Assembly: GCA_035296565.1 (NCBI GenBank) | Contig: DATHAQ010000046.1 | Location: 1-22,761, forward strand | Direction: 5' to 3' | DNA from: JACCZR01 sp035296565 | GTDB taxonomy: Bacteria > Actinomycetota > Thermoleophilia > Solirubrobacterales > Thermoleophilaceae | DNA: 22,761 bases | Shown: one piece after another, positions 7,633-14,336 of the stretch | Numbering within the stretch: position 1 is the first letter of the stretch | Layout: each line of letters begins with the position of its first letter | Program-made: the position numbers and the translations under genes | The notes under the pieces: generated by a model | What the model was told of the DNA's origin: nothing | The model's input: only the letters and a program-made list of their open reading frames with translations | Databases searched by the model: none

Positions 7633-9065
7633 AGTCCAAGCGCGTTCTCATCACCGGGCTGTCCACCTACTGGGGCGGGCGGCTGGCGCAGGCGCTGGAG
7701 CCCGACGAGCGCATCGAGGCGCTGGTGGCGGTCGACAACGAGGAGCCCAGCGTCGAGCTCGAGCGCACCGAGTACGTGAAGGTGGGCACCCAGCACGCGC
7801 TGCTGCGGCGCGTGGTGGAAGCCGCGGAGATCGACACGGTGGTCGACACGCGCTTGGTGGTCGACTCGGCCACGACCTCGCCGCGCAAGGCCCACGAGAA
7901 CAACGTCATCGGGACGATGAACATCCTGGCCGCGTGCAGCGGCCCCGACTCCCCGGTGCAGAAGCTCGTCTTCAAGTCCTCAGGGCACTTCTACGGCTGC
8001 GAGCAGGACGACCCGGCCTTCTTCGAGGAGTCGATGGGCCGCCCGCACGCTCCCAAGACGCCGATCGAGCGCGACATCGTCGAAGCCGAGGCCTCCCTGC
8101 GCGACTTCGCCGAGAAGAACCCGCTGGTGGACGTGACCGTCCTGCGCTTCGCCAACGTGCTCGGCCCCGCCGTACGCACCTCACACATCGACCTCCTGTC
8201 ACGGGCGGCCGTGCCGATGATCCTCGGCTTCGACCCGCGCTACCAGTTCGTGCACGAGGACGACGTGGTGCACGCGCTCGAGCACGCCGTGCAGCGCGAG
8301 TTGCCGGGCGTGTTCAACGTGGCCGGCGATGGGGTGCTCGCCCTCAGCGAGGTGGCGGGGCTGTTGAACAAGCCCTATGCCCCAATCCTCCCGCCCTGGG
8401 GTACCGGCCTGGCGACGGCCGCCCTGAGGCGGCTCGGCGTGAAGGTCCCGCCGGAGATGCTCAACCAGCTTCGCTACGGCCGCGGGCTGGACAACCGCCG
8501 CTTCAAGGTCTCCGGCTTTCGCTACGGCCATACCAGCCGCGAGACCGTCCTGGTGCTCGGCGAGCACCTGCGGCTGCATCCGCTGCTGCGCTCGGGCGCC
8601 CAGGAGCCCTACCGCTACGAGCGCGAGGTCGAGGAGTTCCTGCGCTGGAGCCCGCACGTGCGTGGCTCACAGACGCGTAACAGGCCGACGCTGAGCCCCG
8701 AGCAGGTCAGCGAGCTGCAGAAGCTGCTGGAGGCCCGCTCGGAGCCCGAGGCCGAGCCGGGGCCCCCGCCCGACGACCCCCTGGTGGAGGCCGACCCCGA
8801 GCCCGCCGGGGCGGTGGCCGCCGAGCCGGAGCCGCCCGAGCCGAAGGCGCCCGAGCCCGAGCCCGACCCGGGGCCACCCTTCGAGGCGCCCGTCGACCAC
8901 TACGACGATCTTGCCGCCGAGGAGGTCATCTCGCTGCTGGGCTCGCTCGAGCACGAGGATCTGCTGGCGCTGCGGGCCTACGAGCGCGACCATGCGGGCC
9001 GCAAGCCGGTGGTGGGAGCGATCGAATCGGTGCTCGCCCGCCGCGGCCAGCCACATCTCGGCTGA
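7629..9065 (+). CDS. NAD-dependent epimerase/dehydratase (extended SDR) with acidic tail
   Basis: A 478-residue protein. Residues 1-345 are an extended SDR with nucleotide loop TGLSTYWGG (9-17), acidic residue Asp36 after beta-2 (VAVDN), SSGHFYG at 117-123 in the active-site strand, and FVHEDDVVHAL near 207. The usual YxxxK pair is not obvious: after SSGHFYG the chain reads CEQDDPAFF, and no Tyr-x3-Lys follows. Catalysis may therefore be altered or lost. Residues about 371-420 form a low-complexity Pro/Glu linker. Residues 424-470 form a short helical module (YDDLAAEEVISLLGSL, then LRAYERDHAGRKPVVGAIE) that resembles a tail found on several actinobacterial envelope-associated proteins. GTG 7629 overlaps the upstream acyltransferase stop, so the two are coupled. 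Confidence 0.85.
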   Translation: MKSKRVLITGLSTYWGGRLAQALEPDERIEALVAVDNEEPSVELERTEYVKVGTQHALLRRVVEAAEIDTVVDTRLVVDSATTSPRKAHENNVIGTMNILAACSGPDSPVQKLVFKSSGHFYGCEQDDPAFFEESMGRPHAPKTPIERDIVEAEASLRDFAEKNPLVDVTVLRFANVLGPAVRTSHIDLLSRAAVPMILGFDPRYQFVHEDDVVHALEHAVQRELPGVFNVAGDGVLALSEVAGLLNKPYAPILPPWGTGLATAALRRLGVKVPPEMLNQLRYGRGLDNRRFKVSGFRYGHTSRETVLVLGEHLRLHPLLRSGAQEPYRYEREVEEFLRWSPHVRGSQTRNRPTLSPEQVSELQKLLEARSEPEAEPGPPPDDPLVEADPEPAGAVAAEPEPPEPKAPEPEPDPGPPFEAPVDHYDDLAAEEVISLLGSLEHEDLLALRAYERDHAGRKPVVGAIESVLARRGQPHLG

Positions 9066-9079
9066 TCCGCCCCTTTCTG

Positions 9080-9107
9080 CCCTGCGCAAGCACGGTTGCA
9101 GGGACTT
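9080..9107 (+). terminator. Hairpin with short T run after the SDR gene
   Basis: CCCT-GC-GCAA (9080-9089) can pair with TTGC-AGGG (9096-9103) around a 6-base loop with a GC bulge, followed by ACTTTT. It is a modest candidate terminator for the acyltransferase-SDR operon. Its 3' arm overlaps the -35 box of the next promoter. Confidence 0.3.
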
Positions 9108-9125
9108 TTCCGCTCCTCCTACACT
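9096..9125 (+). promoter_or_regulatory. Putative promoter of the L,D-transpeptidase gene
   Basis: TTGCAG (9096-9101) and TACACT (9120-9125) are separated by 18 bases, a good sigma-70-type match. Expected transcript start is near 9132, leaving a leader of only about 8 bases before GTG 9140, with no Shine-Dalgarno sequence. Confidence 0.5.
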
Positions 9126-9139
9126 GATGACCCTCTCCC

Positions 9140-10177
9140 GTGCAGCACCGGTCGTTCATCTTCGTCGCAGCATTCGTCGCGGCCCTGATCTTCGGGTCGA
9201 TCGCTGCCTACGCATACGACTCGTCGAATGACGACAAGGTCGCCAACGGCGTCACCGTCGCCGGCGTGGACGTCGGGGGCCTGAACACGGCCGAGGCCCG
9301 GGAGGTCGTGGCTCGCGAGCTGTCCGAGCCGCTCCAGCGTCCGGTCGTGGTCTCCGCGCGGGCCAAGCGCTTCACGCTCTCGGCCGACGACGCCGGGCTG
9401 CGGGCCGACGTCGGGGGAATGGTCGACAGCGCGATCGAGAAGAGCCGTGACGGCAACATCATCAGCAGGGTGGCGCGCGACGTGCGCGGCGCCGAGGAGA
9501 ACGTGGACGTGCCGCCCGAGGTCACATACTCGCGCGAGGCCGTGCAGCGCCTGGTGCAGCGCGTCAAGCGCAGCATCGACCGGCCCGCCCAGGACGCCAA
9601 GCTCAATCTCCCAGCGCTCACGCAGGTCAAGGAACAGCCGGGGGTCAGCGTGCAGGCCGGCCAGCTACAGCGGCGTATCGAGAGCACGTTGACCGTCGCG
9701 GGCGGGGATGACCGCGAAGTGGGAGTGCCGCGCAAGCGCATCGAGCCCAAGGTCACCCGGGCCGAGCTGGCGAACAAGTACCCGACGCTGCTGGTGGTCG
9801 ACCGCAGTACCTTCCAGCTCAAGCTCTACAAGAAGCTCAAGCTCCAGAAGGACTACACCGTTGCCATCGGCGCCGACGGCTTCAGCACCCCCGAAGGCAT
9901 GTACCACATCCAGAACAAGGGCGAGAACGTGGCCTGGAGCGTGCCCAACAAGCCGTGGGCGGGCAGCAAGGCCGGCACGGTCGTGCCGGGCGGCTCGCCT
10001 GAGAACCCGCTCAAGGCCCGCTGGCTGGGCATCATCGACGGGGCCGGCATCCACGGCACCGACGAGGTGGGCTCGCTGGGCTCGCGCGCCTCGCACGGGT
10101 GTGTCCGGATGGCCATCCCCGACGTGATCGAGCTCTACCCGAAGGTCCCGGTCAAGACGCCGATCTACATCGGCTAG
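9140..10177 (+). CDS. L,D-transpeptidase (YkuD) with N-terminal anchor
   Basis: A 345-residue envelope enzyme that forms 3-3 crosslinks or attaches proteins to peptidoglycan. Residues 4-26 (FIFVAAFVAALIFGSIAAYA) are a membrane anchor or signal. Residues 36-205 form a peptidoglycan-binding-type region (VTVAGVDVGGLNTAEA begins it, as in the YoaR-like PG_binding_4 fold). Residues about 214-345 are the YkuD catalytic domain. The signature runs from HGTDEVGSLG to SRASHGCVRM, with His305, His319 and catalytic Cys321. Length and order match secreted two-domain L,D-transpeptidases. GTG 9140 puts the anchor at the N-terminus. A good promoter precedes it. It is probably monocistronic, since the next gene converges 6 bases downstream. 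Confidence 0.93.
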   Translation: MQHRSFIFVAAFVAALIFGSIAAYAYDSSNDDKVANGVTVAGVDVGGLNTAEAREVVARELSEPLQRPVVVSARAKRFTLSADDAGLRADVGGMVDSAIEKSRDGNIISRVARDVRGAEENVDVPPEVTYSREAVQRLVQRVKRSIDRPAQDAKLNLPALTQVKEQPGVSVQAGQLQRRIESTLTVAGGDDREVGVPRKRIEPKVTRAELANKYPTLLVVDRSTFQLKLYKKLKLQKDYTVAIGADGFSTPEGMYHIQNKGENVAWSVPNKPWAGSKAGTVVPGGSPENPLKARWLGIIDGAGIHGTDEVGSLGSRASHGCVRMAIPDVIELYPKVPVKTPIYIG

Positions 10178-10183
10178 GGGCCG

Positions 10184-10456
10184 CTAGACCCGGATCTCGC
10201 TCACCGGAACCTCCTCCCAACCCTGGCTTTCCAGGTAGGGCTGGCGCTCGGTGTGGCGAATGCACAGGGTGCCGATGAAGACGCCGCGCATCTCCTTGCG
10301 AAGCACCGCGTACCACATCGTGGACGCGTCACGCGGACCCTGGATGGGATGCCACGGCGTCAGCGGGTTCTCCTCGGCGTCGACCAGCCCCGCTTCGGCC
10401 AGTTGCGTCCGAGTGGCGACGCGACCGTCCTGAGTGTTGACGAAGAAGACCGACAC
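10184..10456 (-). CDS. Uncharacterised 90-residue protein
   Basis: I do not recognise this family. The product is about 90 residues with well-ordered composition (VSVFFVNTQDGRVATRTQLA near the start, later MWYAVLRKEMRGVFIGTLCI and a QGWEEVPVSEIRV end). It has alternating beta and helix character and no membrane segment. GTG 10456 is chosen because the sequence upstream in the same frame turns Arg/Ser-rich, as expected for antisense to the recombinase gene. With this start, its first 23 bases overlap the start of the divergent xer gene (10434). It converges with the L,D-transpeptidase gene, 6 bases apart. No Shine-Dalgarno sequence is visible. That it is a real gene is suggested by strong composition contrast at the proposed start. 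Function unknown. Confidence 0.6.
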   Translation of the reverse strand: MSVFFVNTQDGRVATRTQLAEAGLVDAEENPLTPWHPIQGPRDASTMWYAVLRKEMRGVFIGTLCIRHTERQPYLESQGWEEVPVSEIRV

Positions 10457-11342
10457 GGAGTGGAGTGAGGCCCTGCGGGAATTCGACGCCTCGCTGCGCG
10501 CCCGCGGCCTGCGCGAGCGTACCCGTCGCGCGTACGGGGCCGACCTGGGGCAGCTGGCCGAGTGGGCCGCAGGGCACGACCTGGGCCCGCCGGAGCTCGG
10601 GCACCGGGAGCTGCGGCGCTTCGCGGGTGTGGTGTCCGAGCGCGGCACGTCGAAGTCCACCGTGGCGCGCAAGCTCGCCGCGGTGCGCGCGTTCTACCGC
10701 CACCTGCTCGAACGCGGCGGGGTCGAGGCCAACCCCGCGCAGCTCGTCTCCAGCCCGCGCAAGGACGCCTACCTGCCCCGCGTGCTCAAGCCCGGCGAGG
10801 TGGGAGAGCTGCTCGAGCAGATCCCGTCCTCCTCGCCGCTCGAGCTGCGCGACCGCGCCATGTTCGAGCTCGCCTACTCGGCCGGGCTCCGAGCCGAGGA
10901 GCTCGTCAACCTGGACCTCGAGTCGCTGGATCCCGATGCCGAGGAGCTGCGGGTCGAGGGCAAGGGTGGGCGCGTGCGTGTGATCCCCGCGGGCGAGCCC
11001 GCGTGGGCCGCGCTCGAGTCCTATCTGGCCCGCGGGCGTTCGAAGCTCACCGACGACCCGGCCGAGCGATCGCTGCTTGTCTCGCGCACCGGGCGGCGTC
11101 TGTCGACCTCCGACGTCCGGCGGCGGCTCAGGGCCGCGACCCGCCGCGCCGCGCTACAGGCCGGTGTCTCGCCGCACACCTTGCGCCACTCGTTCGCCAC
11201 TCACCTGCTCGAGGGTGGGGCCGACCTTCGGACGATCCAGGAGCTACTCGGCCACTCCTCGATATCCACGACCCAGACCTACACTCGGGTAGAGTCGGCA
11301 CGCTTGAAGCGCGCGTACGCGCTCGCCCATCCGAGGGCGTAG
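10434..11342 (+). CDS. xerC: Tyrosine recombinase XerC/XerD
   Basis: A 302-residue tyrosine recombinase of the chromosome-dimer-resolution type that acts at dif sites. The N-terminal SAM-like DNA-binding domain spans about 12-105. The catalytic domain has the full set of residues: Arg153 (SAGLRAEEL), Lys177 (GKGGRVR), His248 and Arg251 (HTLRHSFATH), His274 (LGHSSISTT) and Tyr283 (TQTYTRV). Length matches cellular Xer proteins rather than longer phage integrases. The start is GTG 10434 or TTG 10437, neither with a good Shine-Dalgarno sequence. It ends 16 bases before the TTG start of the sigma factor gene, so the two are likely cotranscribed. Location next to a WhiG-like sigma gene favours the housekeeping XerC assignment; XerC and XerD cannot be separated securely by eye. 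Confidence 0.92.
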   Translation: MLTKKTDTEWSEALREFDASLRARGLRERTRRAYGADLGQLAEWAAGHDLGPPELGHRELRRFAGVVSERGTSKSTVARKLAAVRAFYRHLLERGGVEANPAQLVSSPRKDAYLPRVLKPGEVGELLEQIPSSSPLELRDRAMFELAYSAGLRAEELVNLDLESLDPDAEELRVEGKGGRVRVIPAGEPAWAALESYLARGRSKLTDDPAERSLLVSRTGRRLSTSDVRRRLRAATRRAALQAGVSPHTLRHSFATHLLEGGADLRTIQELLGHSSISTTQTYTRVESARLKRAYALAHPRA

Positions 11343-11343
11343 A

Positions 11344-11350
11344 GGAGAGG
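11344..11350 (+). promoter_or_regulatory. Ribosome binding site fixing the TTG start at 11359
   Basis: GGAGAGG ends 8 bases before TTG 11359. This ideal spacing, in the 16-base gap after xerC, shows that the sigma factor gene originally started at 11359 rather than at the GTG 11446 used by the longest uninterrupted frame. Confidence 0.7.
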
Positions 11351-11358
11351 GCCACAGG

Positions 11359-11445
11359 TTGGAGACGAACCTCAAGGCGATAGAGCTGAAGGACCTCTAG
11401 CGTCGCTACAAGGCGGAGGAGGACCAACGGGCTCGAGAGCGCCTC
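11359..11445 (+). other. 5' part of the sigma factor gene, interrupted by an amber codon
   Basis: Reading from TTG 11359 in the frame of the sigma factor gives METNLKAIELKDL, then TAG at 11398-11400, then RRYKAEEDQRARERL running without a break into the main frame at 11446. Family members have Trp in this spot (LWRRY), so TGG to TAG is a single-base change. No frameshift is needed. Between the amber and GTG 11446 there is no ATG, GTG or TTG in frame. GGAGGAGGA at 11414-11422 is 23 bases from GTG 11446, too far for efficient use. Confidence 0.75.
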
Positions 11446-12150
11446 GTGCTCGCCTACTCGCCGCTCGTCAAGTACGTCGCCGGCCGCATGGCGAGCGGCC
11501 TCCCGTCGCACGTGGAGGAGGCCGACCTCATCTCCTACGGGCTACTCGGCCTCATTTCCGCCATCGAGCGGTTCGAACCCGAGCGCGAGATCAAGTTCGA
11601 GACCTTCGCCATCACGCGCATCAAGGGCTCGATCATCGACGAGCTGCGCTCGCTGGACTGGGTCCCGCGCTCTGTGCGCGCCCGCGCGCGCGAGATCGAG
11701 AAGGCCAACGCCAAGCTCGAGAACGAGCTCCAGCGCGCGCCGACCTACCAGGAGATCGCGGACCGCCTCGGCCTGTCGCTCGACGAATTTCAGGATTCGC
11801 TAATGCGAATCTCCAACTCTTCGGTCGTGGCCTTGGACGAGCTGTGGACGGTCTCGGACGCCTCCGGCGACCAGGTTTCCCTGCTCGACACGATCCAGGA
11901 TCCGCAGGCCGTCGACCCCGCGCGGGAGATGGACGCCACCGAGATGAAGGACCGGCTGGCCGACGCGATCGCGAGGCTGCCCGAGCGCGAGAAGCTGGTG
12001 GTGGCGCTCTACTACTACGAGAACCTCACCCTGCGGGAGATCGGCGAGGTGCTCGGCGTGACCGAGTCGCGCGTCTCGCAGCTGCACACGAAGGCCGTCC
12101 TGCGCCTGAAGTCGCGCCTGCAGGGCGACCCGCTGACCGAGGTCGAATAG
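11446..12150 (+). CDS. whiG: RNA polymerase sigma factor, FliA/WhiG family (N-terminus interrupted)
   Basis: A sigma-28-type factor directing RNA polymerase to flagellar or developmental promoters. The uninterrupted frame gives 234 residues; with the upstream piece the gene would encode 263, the normal size. Region 2 is present (LVLAYSPLVKYVAGRM, then DLISYGLLGLI and the FETFAITRIKGSIIDELR stretch). Region 3 is AREIEKANAKLENELQRAPT and region 4 the helix-turn-helix LTLREIGEVLGVTESRVSQL. A start at GTG 11446 removes 29 residues and cuts into the first helix of region 2.1, so activity is doubtful unless the amber is suppressed or an assembly error. It follows xer directly. The symbol rests on neighbourhood and similarity; fliA is an equally fair label if the organism is flagellated. 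Confidence 0.85.
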   Translation: MLAYSPLVKYVAGRMASGLPSHVEEADLISYGLLGLISAIERFEPEREIKFETFAITRIKGSIIDELRSLDWVPRSVRARAREIEKANAKLENELQRAPTYQEIADRLGLSLDEFQDSLMRISNSSVVALDELWTVSDASGDQVSLLDTIQDPQAVDPAREMDATEMKDRLADAIARLPEREKLVVALYYYENLTLREIGEVLGVTESRVSQLHTKAVLRLKSRLQGDPLTEVE

Positions 12151-12260
12151 CCACGTTGCGCTAGCAGTTACGCTGCCCTCCGTAGGCGAGGAGCGCCGGC
12201 CGAGCGTTGGTCGGCCGAGCACCGCAGCCTCCTCGACCAGCGAGAGAGAGGGGTGGCGAC

Positions 12261-14336
12261 ATGCCGCACGAGCAGGCCGATCGGATCCGCAACGTGGCGT
12301 TGGTGGGCCACCGGGGCAGCGGGAAGACCTCGTTGTGCGAGGCGCTCCTCTACGAGGCCGGGAACCTCTCCCGCATGGGCTCGGTGGCTGACGGAACAAC
12401 GGTCTCGGACTCCGCGCCGGACGAGAAGTCGCGCCAGATGTCCATCGCCGCGAGCCTCTCGTCGCTGCGCTGGGACGACCGCAAGGTCAATCTGGTCGAC
12501 ACCCCCGGCGATGCCGGCTTCGTGGCCGATGCCCTGGCCGCGCTGCGCGCCTGCGAGGGCGCGGTCGTGGTGGTCAACGGCGTGATGGGCGTCGAGGTCA
12601 CCACCGAGCGGATGTGGCAGCGCGCCGACGAGCTCGGCCTGGCGCGCCTGATCTTCGTGAACATGCTCGACCGCGAGCGGGCCGACTTCTTCCGGGCGCT
12701 GGACTCGCTCAAGGCTTCCTTCGGCCCGCACGTCGTGGCGACCGAGATTCCCGTCGGCGCCGAGCACGAGCTCGAGGGCGTGATCGACCTGATCGACATG
12801 AAGGCCTGGCGCCAGGACGGCGCCGAGCGCGGCGCCGCGACTGAGGTCGACATCCCCGAGGAGCTGCGGCCGCGCGCGGAGGAGTACCGCGAGAAGCTGA
12901 TGGACGAGGTGGCCGAGCTCTCCGAGGAGCTGATGGAGCGCTATCTCGAGGGCGAGGAGATCTCGCACGAGGAGACGGTGACCGCGCTGAAGAACGGCGT
13001 GACCAACGGCCAGCTGTTCCCGGTCACCTGCGGGGCCGCCACCCGCAACCTCGGCACCTCGCGCCTGCTGGAGGCCTTCGTCGAGGACCTGCCCTCGCCG
13101 GCGAAGAGCGGGCCGGTCGAGCTCGACGGGCTCACGCTCGAGCCGAGCGAGTCCGCCGACATGGTCGCCCTGGTGTTCAAGACCATGGCCGACCCGTACG
13201 CGGGCCGGCTCAACCTGTTCCGCGTCTTCCAGGGCGTGCTGGGACACGACAGCCAGGTGCACAACTGCCGCGCGCACTGCAAGGAGCGCGTCGGACAGTT
13301 GCTCGCCCCGCAGGGCAAGGACTCCGAGCATGTCGACTCCTTCGGTCCCGGCGACATCGGCGCGGTGGCCAAGCTCAAGGAGACCCGCGCCGGCGACGTG
13401 CTGTCCTCGCGCGACCAGGACGTGCCGCTGCGGATGCCCGAGATGCCGCGCCCGGTCATGGCCTTCGCCATCGAGCCCAAGACCAAGGGCGACGAGGACA
13501 AGGTGTTCACCGCCCTGCGCCGGCTGCAGGAGGAGGACCCCACGATCGATGTCCACCGCGACGAGCAGACCGGTGAGGAGATCGTTGCGGGCCTTACGCA
13601 GGTGCACGTGGAGGTGATCGTGGGCCGGATGAAGGAGCGCTTCGGCGCCGAGGTGACGCTCAAGCCGCCACGCGTGCCCTACCACGAGACCATCCGCGCA
13701 AGCGCCAAGGCCCACGGGCGCTACAAGAAGCAGACGGGCGGGCGCGGCCAGTTCGGCGACTGCCACATCGAGGTCGAGCCGCTCGAGCAGGGTGCCGGCT
13801 TCGAGTTCGTCGACAAGATCAAGGGCGGGGTGATCCCCTCGGGATTCATCCCCGCCGTGGAGAAGGGCATAAGGGAGGCGATGAGCTCCGGAGTCGTGGC
13901 CGGCTACCCAGTCGGCGACCTGCGCGTGCGCCTGTTCGACGGCTCCTACCACTCCGTCGACTCATCGGAGATGGCCTTCAAGATCGCCGGCTCGATGGCC
14001 TTCAAGCAGGCGATGGAGGCGGCCAAGCCGGTGCTGCTCGAGCCGATCATGGAGCTGGTGGTCTCGGTGCCAGAGGAGTCGGTGGGCGACGTGATCGGCG
14101 ACCTCAACAGCCGCCGTGGCCACCCGCTGGGCATGGAGCCCAAGGCGGGGATGACCGAGGTCAAGGCCGAGGTGCCGATGGCCGAGCTGCTCACCTACGC
14201 GCCTGACCTGCGCCAGATCACGTCGGGCCAGGGCGAGTTCTCGATGCAGCTGGCTCGCTACGAAGAGGTGCCAGCCCACCTGGCCGACAAGGTGGTCGCC
14301 CGCGCCCGAGCCGACGAGAGCCAGGCCGTGGCCTGA
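12261..14336 (+). CDS. Elongation factor G-like GTPase (EF-G2 type)
   Basis: A 691-residue translational-GTPase-family protein with the full EF-G layout: G domain, domain II near 290-370, and domains III-V, including the YKKQTGGRGQFGDCHIEVEPL stretch of domain IV and RRGHPLGMEP of domain V. The G1 loop is GHRGSGKT (16-23) and G3 is DTPGDAGF (80-87). The catalytic His that follows DTPG in EF-G is Asp84 here, and G4 reads NMLD (134-137) instead of NKxD. These changes mark the EF-G2 branch. Its mycobacterial member is reported to bind GTP but lack ribosome-stimulated hydrolysis. ATG 12261 has AGGGG 7 bases upstream. Its last 79 bases overlap the converging MFS gene. A role in ordinary translocation is unlikely. 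Confidence 0.9.
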   Translation: MPHEQADRIRNVALVGHRGSGKTSLCEALLYEAGNLSRMGSVADGTTVSDSAPDEKSRQMSIAASLSSLRWDDRKVNLVDTPGDAGFVADALAALRACEGAVVVVNGVMGVEVTTERMWQRADELGLARLIFVNMLDRERADFFRALDSLKASFGPHVVATEIPVGAEHELEGVIDLIDMKAWRQDGAERGAATEVDIPEELRPRAEEYREKLMDEVAELSEELMERYLEGEEISHEETVTALKNGVTNGQLFPVTCGAATRNLGTSRLLEAFVEDLPSPAKSGPVELDGLTLEPSESADMVALVFKTMADPYAGRLNLFRVFQGVLGHDSQVHNCRAHCKERVGQLLAPQGKDSEHVDSFGPGDIGAVAKLKETRAGDVLSSRDQDVPLRMPEMPRPVMAFAIEPKTKGDEDKVFTALRRLQEEDPTIDVHRDEQTGEEIVAGLTQVHVEVIVGRMKERFGAEVTLKPPRVPYHETIRASAKAHGRYKKQTGGRGQFGDCHIEVEPLEQGAGFEFVDKIKGGVIPSGFIPAVEKGIREAMSSGVVAGYPVGDLRVRLFDGSYHSVDSSEMAFKIAGSMAFKQAMEAAKPVLLEPIMELVVSVPEESVGDVIGDLNSRRGHPLGMEPKAGMTEVKAEVPMAELLTYAPDLRQITSGQGEFSMQLARYEEVPAHLADKVVARARADESQAVA

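Noticed and set aside
12197..12217. Perfect 7-bp inverted repeat CGGCCGA/TCGGCCG with 7-base loop after the sigma gene
   Set aside because: Lacks a T run, so not called as a terminator. It may be a structured leader of EF-G2 or a chance GC-rich palindrome.
12168..13952. Minus-strand open frame (594 codons) opposite EF-G2
   Set aside because: Antisense shadow; Leu/Val/His-rich repetitive composition without domains.
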